From Polytrichum commune (taxonomy: Eukaryota > Streptophyta > Polytrichopsida > Polytrichales > Polytrichaceae), in assembly GCA_950295325.1 (NCBI GenBank), contig OX485803.1:27404001-27468000 (forward strand): a DNA stretch of 64,000 nt, read 5' to 3'. The position numbers and the translations under genes were made by a program. Position 1 is the first letter of the stretch. Each line of letters begins with the position of its first letter. Below the pieces are notes generated by a model. The model saw nothing but the letters and a program-made list of their open reading frames with translations, had not been told where the DNA came from and did not search any database. Of the stretch, positions 1 through 11,410 are shown piece after piece.

Positions 1-3000
1 TCAGCACCGCAAGTCACTCCATGTGGCAGAGACCCAAGCTAAACTTCTTATTGCTCTACTAACTTCAGTGAGATGTGATAACATAGAACTTCTAGGACAG
101 GCACGTGCTTTTTCCGCCCTCGTGCTCACTCCATGGGTGAGGAAAACATTTGTAATTGCGACCACAAGGCCATCAAAGCAAGTGGAAGCTACCCTGATTC
201 TTCTTATTGAAAGTTTATGCAAGGCAGTACAGGAGTTTCCAGTTTCAGATATTTATCTGTGTCCAGCCATCCTTCTCCTTGGTACAGTGTGCTCAATTCC
301 ACAAATTCCTGATGCTTTGAGACTCACATGTCAAGAAGTAATTTCAAGGGAGCTGTGTCTTCGGAAGCATGTCATTGTGCAGGGGGAAATTTCAATTGTG
401 CTCGCAGGTGCTGGTTATGCCATGGTAGTCGCGAATGGCTATATTAAGACCTCAATTTTACAAGCGGTACTCTCTCTCTGGAGTCATGAAGACATTGGAA
501 ACTATCAAACAAGAGGGCTCGAATTTCCACCATTGCGCGAGGCTCTAATGCTTTTCCACCTACTGGAGTATCAAGGAATAGCCTTTTCCAAGAATAAAAG
601 CATACAAGCGGTAGCTGAAATCGACGCAGTGGTGAGAGAAATTGCAGAAAAGGCACTTGAATTTTCATCATCATCATCGTCCCCAGCCACTCAGTGTGCA
701 GCTTTTATGGCAGCAGCTGGACTTCAAAGAGGGTTAAACCAAAATCAGAGAAGTTACTCTACCAGTACGGATCCCATGGAACAGGAGCTTCAAAGGTTGA
801 CAGTGTCTTTAAATTCAACTGTGATTAGGGTCTGTGAAGATGCGGCAAGATTATCAAAGAGAATAGATGTATTTTCAGGCCCCAGGGATAAAAAATGGGA
901 GTATTGTCCGTTGCGAGACATTGGCACAATGAAAACTTTGATTCAGCACAAGCATCGGTGCATTGCTCTGGCTGTGGCTCGAAGCCGAGGTCTTCCTTCT
1001 CACAGCTCCATTTTACAGTGCCTGCTGACAGCGTTGGTGACAGATATCCTGTCACTAGAGGATGTGTACTCTGCCCAAATGAGTGATCTTTATCGGCCTC
1101 TTTCAGATGTGCATCAGTCTGGGAGCGCTCTAGGGACAGTGTTGGGACAGCTTGAAATGCATGTTGGCAGTTCACTGTTTCTTGAGGTGGGTGCAATCGC
1201 TCGGGCCATGTGTGAACAATACACTTCGGTACATGAAAATGTTCAACGGCATACTGAAATTCTCATTTGGCAGTTTTCCCAGGATGTCTATGGAGGCCAT
1301 CGTGTTTTTACTGCTCTTTCAGGTGAACATGATTAGCTTGCATTATTCTACTGAGATGAGATTTTCAAAACTTCAATCAACCCTTAAGGACATGGAGTGT
1401 GTTCATAAAGGATATGTGATGATTTGTACAAAATGCTTAACAGGAATTGAAATAAAATTTGTCTGCTCTATGTTATTGAATCCATATTTAGCCCAACCTA
1501 TTATAAAGAGGAAGTGGGACGGAATTCATATGTGATAAAAATGATTAGGTATACGTGGTGTGTATTTGACTCTAGGTCATTTATACGAGCTTAAATTTCC
1601 CTATAATTCAATTTACACTTATGTATGTTTCAATTGGAAAAAAACATATGATTAAAATGATAATTTTAGATAGCATCGCTCTTGACACAATTGGCTAAAA
1701 GTGGAAGTATGCGGCTCAAATATACAATTGGCTAAAAGTGGAAGTATGTGGCTCAAATACACAATTTTGTGCGTGGAGAGGCCCAGATTAGGTCTCTTGG
1801 ACGCTTAGGCCTGCACACCTTTGTATCCTCTTGGATGCTTAGAATAGGTAACAATCTTTGAGCATGCAGATTAATGTATTTTAAACACATGGTGTTCTTT
1901 TTGATGTCCATTCTTGGATCCATACGTAATTACATCACCACTCAAATGTAGGTGTCCAATTGAGATAAGTAACTGAATTAGGACCATTTACTTACCTTAA
2001 CCCACAATGCTGAATAGTACACTCTGAATAGAGCTCATACTTTTTGTGTAATGAAAACTCATGGGTTACCTTTGTTTAAATCAGGGAGACCATTGCAACA
2101 AGAAACTGGAGCTTTAGAGAAAGTGCTAGTTTCTTCATTCATGATGGTATTAGTGTTCTTCTCGCGAGCGATTGGAGATGCAAGGCCAGTAACAGAGGCA
2201 ATCAATTTGGTCGACGGAGAGAAAGCAGCAAGAGCATTGGATTCTCTTTCTTGTGTTGAGTTTTGCCGGCATGTACAAATGAAAGACTATGGGAGTCTTG
2301 TTGAGCGTTGTGTTTCGTTTGTTGCTGCTGACCCATCAGCCACAAATGCATTTTTGAGCTTCTTACCCCCATACAACAGTATTGTGCAGACGCCTGGTAT
2401 GTGAATACACCTTGCCAGAAATAATGACGCAATTACAGTAATGGAGTTATACTTCAAATTTAGTAGACTTTCTATCAGGAGTTGGTTCCTTATGATATTT
2501 GATTAGTTATTGTGCATACAATATCATAATTTACTTCCAATTGTGGTGCATGCTCGGGAGGTAGTCTTTAAAATGTGATTGAAGAGTAAACTTATTTTGG
2601 TTCATTGAGGGCCAAACTCATTTTTAGCACCTCTTGGCATGCCGAAATGAGATTGACCCTCAATGAACCGATAGGGAATGTTCCTTGTTCAAACCTCCAC
2701 ACTACTATCTCCAAGCATGCACTGAAAACTTACTGAACATGGAAGGTTTTGTATGCAAAACAACCAACTCCTAACCAAAAGTCATGTCAAGCACATACTT
2801 TGAGGTGGTACTCCTTATCATCAGGATTTACGCTTCGCTTAAGTTAATGCTTGGGGAACAGACTCCTGGACTGCAGATCACACATGTTCACAACTTGTGT
2901 TGCCTTAATCTTTTAATTTTGAGTGCTTTTACTGTTCTCATGGTTGTGAGTACTTAGAAGTCAATTGGGGTCTGTTAATGCTAGTATATAAACAAACATG

Positions 3001-5516
3001 CGTACCATAGATAGACCTGTTAAAATGAAAGAAATGGTTCTCCTTTTCATAATTCTCTGGTTATTTCAATCTCTCTGCAGGTCCTCCAGAGCTGAACAAC
3101 ATGGCTTACGATTGGAGTCGTGATGGAGTTCAAACAGCTCGTTTGTCATTCTGTTTGCGTGTATTACCCTCCCTTCTGGCAGTTTTACCAGAAGCCAATT
3201 TCGCAAATGACATTGCACCCTTGATGTTTCTGTATCCTTGAGAGTAAAGTCTGGTGTTTGAAGTGAGAATTTTGAGTGTCAAAGTGCTGGCCAACCTCAT
3301 AGAGAAGTAGTGCAGACATGTGATTGTATGCCTCAATTCAAGTGAATGGTTCGACCATGAAAAAATTTCTAACTTGGAGCAGTACATATCCTTGACACAA
3401 GCTGAAAAAGGTACCTGCAGCACCCAGTGGAGATGGTGGCAAATGCTGCTCATAATTTATTTGCATATTTTATTAGTCTGGAGCCCTCACAGGCGCTGCA
3501 ATACAGAGCAGAAGATGTTGGACATGATGGCCTAGAAATCACCTTGAGGGAGCAACTTTCAATTTATTACATCAGGAGAGCCATTGAGGTTTGATGTCTC
3601 TTTCTCTCTTATAGAATAATAGCACCTGAACTTCTTGACCATTGTTTGCACTTGAAATGGTGTCATTTGGGACAGCTTATTGTGAATACAAGATAATTAA
3701 TAACTAAATAGTCCTATTGGTGTGGGCCACAGCAAATCTCTAGAACCCACATTAATTTTCAACCCATGCCAAATTTTTAGTTGAAAGTTAGTAGGGACCA
3801 TGCAAATTGTTTTTGTAGGAAATTCATGTGGATAACTCTTTTATTTTATGCTACTTCTGTCCTTGAACTGAAAGGTGTTGGTTGAAAGTCTTTAGGAAGA
3901 CTTCACGGAACACCGGGGATTTTTGGGCCCATATTGACTCCAGCATGACTGAACCACATTAATGATTTCCACATTAATTTTCCATCCACACTAACAGGAC
4001 AATCTAGTGTAGCTAACAAAGTGCTATGGATATTTTTGGTCTTGGAATTGGATTATATATCATGTCAAATGATGTGAGCAGATATAGCACTTGATTTGTA
4101 GTACATTAACATGGAGAAATTGCTGTGGTTCAGACATTCCCTGGGGCGACTCCATTTGATGCGCTTGTTTTTGGAGTAGCAGCCATCACTAAATGTCTCC
4201 CTCCAGGAAGCCCTGCAACTTTACATTGCATACAATTGCTCGTTCAGAAAGCGTCGATGCTGAAGCCTGGTGTCTCAAGCATGCCACGAAGTGCCAACAA
4301 GGGGCAAGCAATGTCAGCAAAGGATGCGGACGAACTTGGAGATGCTGAAAAAATCCAGTTGTTGTTGCTTCATCTCATTCGGCGTGTAGATTTACAGGTT
4401 TTTTTTGCAATCACGAATCATGAGTTGGGTAGTTTAATTTATATGTGTCTTTTGGTACACCTCTTCCATTTGCTTTTCTGTCTCCCCATTGCCATCAAGT
4501 TACTCCTCTGCAGTCAGCCAAGAAATATCTTGCAGCAAAAGTAGTGACTGCCTCCATAGTTGCCATCTTGGTGCTACTGGGAAAGTTGCTTATCTAATGC
4601 AAGAAGGTTTCATTAAACTTACTGAGGAAACCATCACAAGAAAATGTATCCTGTTGTTATGGCAAAATGCCAGAGTCGTCAGATTCTATCTATATCTACA
4701 CTGATTATGGTAAATACTGTGGGCCACACTGTTGAGGTTATTTTCAGACTAAAAACTTTGGAGATAATACTGTGGTGCACACTATTTACCAACCAGAATA
4801 GTTGACATCAGAAGTCCACGATGTAAGTTAAATAATTTCATTGGAGAGAATATACTGTTTTGAAAGACTTCTAACCTAGGGGAAGGGGGTGGGTATATCA
4901 CAGGGCATGATAAATGTGACTAGGGTTGTACACTATTTTCATGTGTGATGGTCTATATTGTCAGCCATACTGTAGGGCTGCCCAGGGTAAAGCCACACTG
5001 TACATATGCCCACACTATTTACCATAATTAGTGTAGTGTATCAAAATCAAAAGCTAGGGCGGAGGGTGTCATAAATAATTTCCAGTACCAAAGTAATGGT
5101 TTCCACAGAAATGTTTTCAATGGTGCAACTGAATTTTTTTAACAGAAGTGTAATATATATGTTGTTGTTTTTTGTCACAGGTGCTTCCAGAATTGCTAAA
5201 AGAAACAGCGAAGCTGATTCTTGATTTACCTCCTCCAGCTCGCACAGCAGCCCTGGAAAATGCTTTTGAAATTGTAGCAGGTAGCAGTGACTACATGCGA
5301 AAGCCAATTGTTATTCCATGGATTCAGTCTCTAGCCTATCTCTCTTCAAATCCAAGAGCTCTTTTGGGCAGCTTCAAAAAAGGGAGCCAAATGAAATCCC
5401 ACCAGAAACAACAAGATAGGCCAGTCTCAAAGGAGGCCGAATCAAGCACAGGAAATATTGTCATGAATCCAAGTAGTGGTTTTACGAGACACCAAAACTT
5501 GCAGTCCAATCTCTAG
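1..5516 (+). CDS. Uncharacterised plant protein, 3' part, about six exons (5'-truncated by the window edge)
   Basis: Exons read by frame and GT-AG sites: about 5-1322, 2085-2396, 3081 to about 3231, 3421-3588, 4134-4397 and 5181-5516 (stop). The window opens with 'tcag', which could be the acceptor of the first visible exon. The product is alpha-helical and Leu/Ala-rich, about 800 visible residues, without a catalytic motif I can name. It looks like an ARM/HEAT-type scaffold. The last exons carry 'TPFDALVFGVAAITKCLPPG' and 'VLPELLKETAKLILDLPPP'. These recall, from memory only, an Arabidopsis family annotated as obscurin-like of unknown function. The join between exons 3 and 4 is unclear: frame is lost just after 'APLMFLYP' near 3230-3240. 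Introns 2, 4 and 5 each hold a MITE, and a 5S-headed SINE follows the stop codon. Function is not assigned. Confidence 0.68.
1687..1760. repeat. Two-copy 37-bp tandem duplication
   Basis: Two adjacent copies of a 37-bp unit beginning ACAATTGGCTAAAAGTGGAA lie in the first visible intron of the leftmost gene, with two or three differences. A related stretch occurs near 28935-28965, so the unit may belong to a larger dispersed repeat. Confidence 0.8.
2466..2783. mobile_element. Fold-back MITE family 1, copy A (intronic)
   Basis: A 318-bp element with terminal inverted repeats: the left end is GACTTTCTATCAGGAGTTGG and the right end is its complement with few differences. Internal arms around 2600-2680 also pair ('ttcattgagggcc' against 'gaccctcaatgaa'), so the whole element can fold into a long hairpin. 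No coding capacity. It lies in the intron between 2396 and 3081 of the leftmost gene. The same element recurs at 37307-37618, which shows it is mobile. Confidence 0.78.
3711..4000. mobile_element. MITE family 2, copy A (TGTGGGCCAC type, intronic)
   Basis: About 290 bp bounded by imperfect inverted repeats of the form GTCCTATTGGTGTGGG. It is non-coding and contains repeated palindromic 'tgtgggccac' motifs. It aligns along its length with 27143-27469, including a central 'gtgttggt(t/c)gaaagtctt' segment. It occupies the intron between 3588 and 4134. The target duplication is not clean here, but the other copy is flanked by TA on both sides. Confidence 0.66.
4699..5033. mobile_element. MITE family 3 (CACT...AGTG ends), intronic
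   Basis: A 335-bp non-coding element whose first about 25 bases, starting CACTGATTATGGTAAATA, are inverted at the right end (TATTTACCATAATTAGTG). Both ends are flanked by TA. It lies in the last intron of the leftmost gene (4398-5180). Ends starting CACT could suggest CACTA affinity, but no matching 3-bp target duplication is seen. A Tc1/mariner-like TA duplication fits better. Confidence 0.7.
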
Positions 5517-5565
5517 TTTTCATGATTTTCTAAGAAAGCCTAGCCTCGGATTCTTGTGGGCATGG

Positions 5566-5990
5566 CCATAAAGGATCGCTTAAACCCAAGGTGTTAACCC
5601 GGATCCCATGGGAACTTCAAGGTTAAGCCGCCTAAGGTTGGAATAGTACTTGGATGAGTGACCTTCCTAGCACTTGATTTTTTGGTGCACCTTTCCACCT
5701 ATAGTTCACCCAATCATAGTGGAACTACCCAATCATAGTGGGATTTATTGGATATTTTCAACCGACGATGTGGGAACCTGGGGGCATGCTTTTGAGGGAG
5801 ATAGGTGTAGGCTAGCTCACCGTGCCACTTCAATGCGTTTCACCTTTGAAAGGAGGCAGTAATCTTCAAGGGCCCTCCATTTCTTGTGATGCCCATTTAT
5901 GGATAACATACTTAGACATTTCAAAAATGAAGCAACACCATAATCCACACCGGTGGCAACATCGGAATCATCTCTTCTTGGCATCTCTTC
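5566..5990 (+). mobile_element. 5S rRNA-headed SINE-like element, copy A
   Basis: Positions about 5566-5692 resemble a 5S rRNA gene. GGATCCCATGGGAAC, GGTTAAGCCGC and AGTACTTGGATGAGTGACC match the 5S positions around the A box, intermediate element and C box of the pol III internal promoter. GGTGCACC corresponds to the 5S 3' end. A unique body of about 300 bp follows, with 'gggagataggtg' and 'tgaaaggaggcagtaatctt', and is shared with the copy at 36653-37068. It lies 50 bp past the stop codon of the leftmost gene, so probably in its 3' UTR. Target duplications are not clear for this older copy. Confidence 0.8.
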
Positions 5991-7469
5991 TCAGCCAGGG
6001 GTGTGTGGATGGAGTGTTTTGGATGGAATTTTGAGTCTACATATTGTCAGCCGCATGTACAGAAATCATCAAATTCGCCATCACATCTTCTTCAGTCAGG
6101 AGAGAGCCTGTTTTAGGGACTGTGTGATTAACTGCTCTTGTTCAACATCAGATTGGTTGTTTTTCAGGTTGCATCAACATTTTTTGTTGGTTTCTTTAGG
6201 CTTTAGTGTTTAGGGTTTAGTTTTGAAGTCATGAGTGTTATTGAATGTATCACAGGTTGTCTATTTCCAGTGAATGCTGTCAAGGAGCCCTACACCGAAC
6301 ACGGAAATTGCAATGGTCGTGTCACCTTGTGGTCTTGAAGGTTAAGCAGAGGCTTGACAAACCTTAACAAATGATACTAACAGAGATTGAGGATCGAAGT
6401 ACTGACTGCTAGTTTGACACAGTCTATGGATTTGAGAAGTGCTTGAAAATCAAGTCTTTCATATGAACTCCTAATCGTCACAAGTGTACTCAAGATTCAA
6501 GTTTGTCAATGTTAAACACCTATATCAGGTTTAAGCATAGCTCAACTGTGCAGTGATAAGTATATCAGGTATAGGCATAACAAGACTTTGACTGCCTTGA
6601 GTCGAATGATGGATGGAGAGTGAGCCACAGCAAAAGCATCAGCCCCTCTGGAAGTGAAGGGTCAGGCCCTTAAAGCTCTCATCCTTGGGCAGGGCCTTTC
6701 TTTCTCAGAAAACCCTCCCCCTAGGGCCTTACTCTATATACATTGTATATGAGAGGAAGCGGAAGACCCAAGAATGCATAATTGGTTGCTCTAGTGCAGG
6801 GCACTTCTAACAACTCTCTTGTGCTTTTCTATCCATGTGGAGGACATTCCATTCGTAACCCACATTTTACATTCAGAAGGAAATTGGTTATGTCATGTAA
6901 TGAGCGAGAGTCAATGGATGTCTTATTGCTATCATAGCTCACTTGCCACTCTCCTCTTGCATGTTATGCAGTTCATAACTCATGGGAGACAGGTGATGAA
7001 TATGATATTTAAGTAAAAGTGGACTAAGTTTGAGACTTCTGGAATTGTAACATGTTGAGTTCTATCGTAGGATCCCATAATGGGATTGTATGGTAAGATC
7101 CTTCGATAGAATATACAAAGTTGATTATGATAATATCATAGTAGTTATTTTGATTGTATTTTCACTAATCAACATTTATTTTTATAGATTTAAAATTAAT
7201 TGTTTGATTTTTTTAATCGTATTTTAATAGCATAACATTTAAGTATTCACTTAGGATACACACGTTTCCCATAAATTTTTGGTATATCATAATTGTATCG
7301 ATAGATTTGCCGATAGAACTGAACCAACCAAAAAGTTATAAATTATGAAAATATGTCCAAATTTACTTGAATTCATCACAATGGGGAGGTATAAGGAGCA
7401 AATTACAACGAAAAGGCATGGAGGAAAGGGAAGGGAAGGTAAGTGAGGCTTAACTTAGTTACTTGTTTG
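5991..7469. other. Intergenic stretch without recognised gene
   Basis: AT-rich sequence after the 5S-headed element. I see only short open frames with no recognisable protein motif and no structured RNA. It may contain decayed repeats, but none that I could match elsewhere in the window. Confidence 0.6.
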
Positions 7470-7950
7470 CATTGGATACCTATGGGTGAGTGGTGTGTGA
7501 TTAGGTGTGGATCTCATAATGGACACCAAATTTAAATCACATGTGTGTTTAAAAGAGATTGGATTGTGTGCTCAAAATTTGATAACCATTCTAGGCCCAA
7601 TAATCAACATAATTAGGGGGGCAAATGTATGATTAATTAATAAGAAGGATAATCCCCACCCCTAACAAGGGGTAGTAACCAACGGGCAAAGAGGCTTTTT
7701 CATTCATGCTTTTTCCCTAGGGAGCTGGCATTTATATATATATATATATGTGGAGAGAGAGGGAGAGAGACTTCACTTGGACAACGAATAAGACATTCTT
7801 ACTAGCTCCAAAATATAATGAAGAAAATGGTTGTGGACATGATATGGTTTTGCTAATCATCTCACACTAATTCCATGTTTCCTATCCTACAAGAAGTGGG
7901 TGTAGAAATAAAAGTGGCCGTCTATGGTCCAATTACCTCACATTAACACA
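7470..7950 (+). repeat. Dispersed repeat R, copy 1
   Basis: First of six copies of a dispersed, non-coding repeat. The shared core contains 'gtgtttaaaagagattgga', 'tgtgctcaaaat', a segment like 'taaccattctaggcccaataatcaac', and downstream 'ctacaagaagtgggtg'. Other copies are at 28430, 32390, 35835, 55880 and 56350. No terminal repeats were recognised, so its class is unknown. It contains microsatellites: TA at 7733-7749 and GA at 7752-7770. Confidence 0.7.
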
Positions 7951-8024
7951 CCCTCATAGTGGTTAGTAAAAGGCTCAATTCTTGAAACAACTCTGTGCCA
8001 TTATATAGGGTTGCATATGAATTA

Positions 8025-8045
8025 TGTTGTTGTTGTTGTTGTTGT
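8025..8045. repeat. (TTG)n microsatellite
   Basis: Seven consecutive TTG/GTT trinucleotides in non-coding DNA upstream of the ribonucleotide reductase gene. Confidence 0.9.
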
Positions 8046-8264
8046 AGACTTTCCATAGTTTTCTAGATCTATACAAATTTTTAAATAAAAATTCCGAGCT
8101 ATTTAAGTTACGTGCTTGAAAGTGCAAATTGTTTTTTGAAAGTGTTGCTTTTAGTATTGGTTACCTTATATGTACATAGTCATCTTTCAACTTAACAATG
8201 TGACATCTCTATACAATTTTATTTTCTTCAATTACGTATGAGATACACTCTAAAGCTCCGCAAT

Positions 8265-8575
8265 ATCACGCTTGCGGCAACCAAAGGGCACGTGATATAA
8301 AGGAGTTTTATAGTGTTAACATGGATGTGTGATAAAAGAGAATTAGTGGCGCACGTGACATTATGGAATGACACAAAGTCAACATGTACAATAATGACGA
8401 ATAATGATAACAATGACAACATGATGCGTGCGAGCGTGTGGTTTGAATTCTTTGGTGGTTAAATTTATGTCAAAAGCCATGACATATGGGAGGAAACGTG
8501 ACCATAAGGAGTAAGATTTTAAGCTGAGAACATCCGTTCCCTAGGGTTTGGGGACACAAGAGAAGGTGTGACATC
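8265..8575 (+). repeat. Dispersed repeat D, copy A
   Basis: About 310 bp that align with the reverse complement of 57615-57915. Shared strings include 'ataaaagagaattagtg' versus 'ataatagagaattagtg', a '(c/g)atgtgacattat' region and 'gttccctagggtttgggga'. It is non-coding and ends about 190 bp upstream of the E2F-like sites of the RNR2 promoter. It could be a solo LTR of an unidentified element, but no target duplication was found. Confidence 0.72.
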
Positions 8576-8763
8576 AAGGGGGTTGATAGTATGGAGTTTA
8601 AAGAGTGTTGGTAAAATTGGGTCCACATTGAGGAGTAAGCACATTGCAAAATCCGCCTTAGAAAAAGGTAAATTCAAAGAGAGCGGGAGCCAGCGCCTCA
8701 TCAGCAGGCTCGAAATTAAAGAAGGAAGGGAAATAGAATATTCCCTTTCCACCCAAAACCTTG

Positions 8764-8916
8764 TGGCGCCAAGACTTTGCAACGCTCAAATCTCCCGCCA
8801 CCACCCGCCCCTCCGACCTCCGGTCGCCGCACGCAGGCCCTTCCCGCCACTCCGGTACTCTCCCGTCCTTTGGACTCCCTCCGATGACCGCTGGTCGGCC
8901 CCAACTAGCTTATAAG
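8764..8916 (+). promoter_or_regulatory. Promoter of the R2 gene with E2F-like sites and a TATA-like box
   Basis: A GC-rich island in AT-rich surroundings. E2F-like motifs are TGGCGCC (8764-8770), TCTCCCGCC (8791-8799) and TTCCCGCC (8841-8848), with another CCCCGCC near 8996. TATAAG lies at 8911-8916. Plant ribonucleotide reductase genes are known to be activated at G1/S through E2F sites of the TTTCCCGC type. A 5' UTR intron is suggested by CAG/GTGCAC at 9050/9051 and an acceptor at 9286. Confidence 0.6.
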
Positions 8917-9296
8917 CGAAGCCAAACCCACTGCCTCTCGAGACAAACACTCGCTCAACTCGCTCACTTCATTCCTCGCTCTCGAATTCGCTCTCCCCGC
9001 CATTTTCCTCCGCTCACACAGACTTCGGATCGTTCTTCAGCTCCCCTCAGGTGCACCCATCGGTCCATCACACGCTGGATTTGGTGCGGAGTGGAGCATT
9101 TGTGATGTTTTTAGAAGCAGGGCGCAGTTTTGGTGGCGGGTTAAGTTAGTATCTCGAGTTTTGTTTTTGGGTTTGGGGAATTGGCTTCCGGATGGGATGC
9201 AATACTGCGCCATTTTGGTCGTCGTAGGCGGAATTGAAAATCTTGGCTGATTTTGTTTTATGTGGTGTTGTGGGATATCTTTTCAGCAGTGCAACC

Positions 9297-11410
9297 ATGC
9301 CTTCCATCGCCATGGCTATCGAGAAGGAGCCAATTTTGGCTGACAATCCTAACCGCTTCTGTATGTTCCCCATCAAGTATCCGGAAGTATGGGAGATGTA
9401 CAAGAAAGCCGAAGCATCCTTCTGGACAGGTAAACTAAAATAACTATGCTTAACTTCTACATAAGTTATGTGTCTCATGTGAATCTATGGTGGGGCATGC
9501 TTTTAAGTTCTACATCGAGGGACAGGCTCTGTAAGTTCTATATAGATATACACTCAATACGTGGTTACATGTAGGGATACCTTGTTCAATTCAAGTTGCC
9601 ATTTCCATTGGAGCAATATTTTATGCTTTGATGGTGGTGATATTCAGCTGCGGAATTGCCTTGACGTCTAGTGGTTCCACTATGTGTGCAGCTGAGGAGG
9701 TGGATCTTTCAGCAGACTCCAAGCATTGGGAAATTTTGTCGGACAATGAGCGTCACTTCATAAGCCATGTCCTGGCCTTTTTTGCAGCCTCGGATGGCAT
9801 TGTTCTTGAGAATTTGGCTGTGCGGTTCATGAAGGAGGTTCAGGTTCCTGAGGCCAGAGCATTCTACGGCTTCCAGATAGCTATAGAAAACATTCACTCA
9901 GGTACAACTCTTTATCCTTGCAACGTTTTATTTAACGAATTATTTTTTAGCGGAATTCTAGGTGCTGTGCTATCGCCCATTTCAGTTGTTCTGGGAGTCG
10001 GGATTGTGCTGATGAAAGCATGTTTCATCATGTGCAGAGATGTACAGCTTGTTGTTGGAGACATACATCAAGGACCAGGCTGAGAAGGCAAGGCTGTTCA
10101 ATGCTATTGAGACTATTCCCTGTGTTGCTAAGAAAGCACAGTGGGCCCTGAAGTGGATTGACAGGTATGCAATTTTCTCAACTTGTAAGCTTAGTTTAGA
10201 ATAAGGTGTGATTTTTTTGGAAAGTAGAGACACATGACATCCGATTTAGTCGCTTACTCTCTTAAAAAAAATGGGTCACATGAGTGGATTTTCTAAGAAG
10301 AGTGGACTTGACTTATGATATCTGCTAAATAATTTGCAGGGTGGAAACAGGTCTGTCTCCAGGATGCTCTTAATTGACTCCCGTGTTGTTATACTTGCAG
10401 TGCTGGGAGTTTTGCAGAGAGGATTTTAGCTTTTGCTGCCGTGGAGGGAATATTTTTCTCTGGAAGGTAGGCCTCTCATGCTCCATGTCCAGTGTTCTCT
10501 TCATTTTGTTTTTTTAACTTCCATGCACAACTAGCCATGGGCTTAATTCTCTACCTGGTGCTGAATTTCCCAATTCTTGGGAATCTAATGGCATGTGTTG
10601 TTTTCCTGTGCAGTTTCTGTGCCATTTTCTGGCTCAAGAAACGGGGTCTCATGCCTGGACTCACATTCTCTAATGAGCTCATCTCACGTGATGAGGGACT
10701 GCATTGTGACTTTGCCTGCCTTCTGTACACGTAAGTTCAAATGATGTACCTAAGAAGATGACCAGATCAATTCCCTGCAATTTCTTGTTGCCTTTTAGGT
10801 GACCTTGGCATGAGCTAACTGCTTGAGGTGGTTTTTCAGGTTGCTAAACAACAAACTAAGTGAAGAAAGGGTTCATGAAATTGTCTGTGAGGCTGTTGAA
10901 ATTGAACGCGAGTTTGTCTGTGAGGCCCTTTCTTGTGACCTTGTTGGCATGAACAAAATTATGATGAGTCAGTACATTGACTTTGTGGCAGACCGCCTAC
11001 TGGTACTTTACCTTGTTTCCCTTAACCTTTTCATTCTGTTCATGCGTCATATTACTTTTTGGCCAGGTGAACTTTATTCAAGTCATTCTGATCACATGTG
11101 GTTTGCAGGTTTCACTTGGTTACAAGAAGGTGTACAATGCACAAAACCCATTTGAATGGATGGAGCTCATCTCTCTGCAGTGAGTTTGCACACCCTTTTT
11201 TTTTACTTATTATGCTCCCAGCATATGCAGATGCCATTATCACCATCTGTCTGTATAGCTTAAGCCATATGTTATTCCTTCATTTTGTGCAGAGGGAAGA
11301 CAAACTTCTTTGAGAAACGAGTTGGAGAGTACCAAAAGGCGTCGGTCATGTCCAACCTTGGTGGTGGTGATGTAAACAACCATGTGTTCAGATTAGATGA
11401 AGACTTTTGA
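9297..11410 (+). CDS. RNR2: Ribonucleoside-diphosphate reductase small chain (class Ia R2)
   Basis: Eight exons: 9297-9429, 9692-9901, 10038-10164, 10401-10466, 10614-10730, 10840-11002, 11109-11179 and 11293-11410. They sum to 1,005 nt, or 334 residues, normal for plant R2. The protein holds the di-iron tyrosyl-radical cofactor that lets the large subunit reduce ribonucleotides to deoxyribonucleotides in the cytosol or nucleus. All iron ligands are visible: Asp79 (AASDG), Glu110 and His113 (IENIHSEMY), Glu172 (FAAVEGIFF), and Glu206 and His209 (RDEGLH). The radical tyrosine is Tyr117. The C-terminus FRLDEDF is the acidic tail that docks on the large subunit. The start is the first ATG after the 5' UTR intron acceptor and gives the expected N-terminus. 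Every intron has GT-AG ends and the frame is intact, so the gene looks functional. E2F-like sites upstream suggest S-phase expression. Confidence 0.97.

Noticed and set aside
4699-5033. Assignment of the CACT-ended MITE to the CACTA superfamily
   Set aside because: CACTA elements make 3-bp target duplications. Here the 3-bp flanks differ and only TA is shared.
5566-5692. A genuine 5S rRNA gene
   Set aside because: The 5S similarity is diverged at the 5' part and many stem positions, and it continues into a body shared with another copy, so it is a retroposed derivative.
8568-9105. Plus-strand frames upstream of the R2 start
   Set aside because: They lie in the promoter and 5' UTR, and their length is explained by GC-rich composition.
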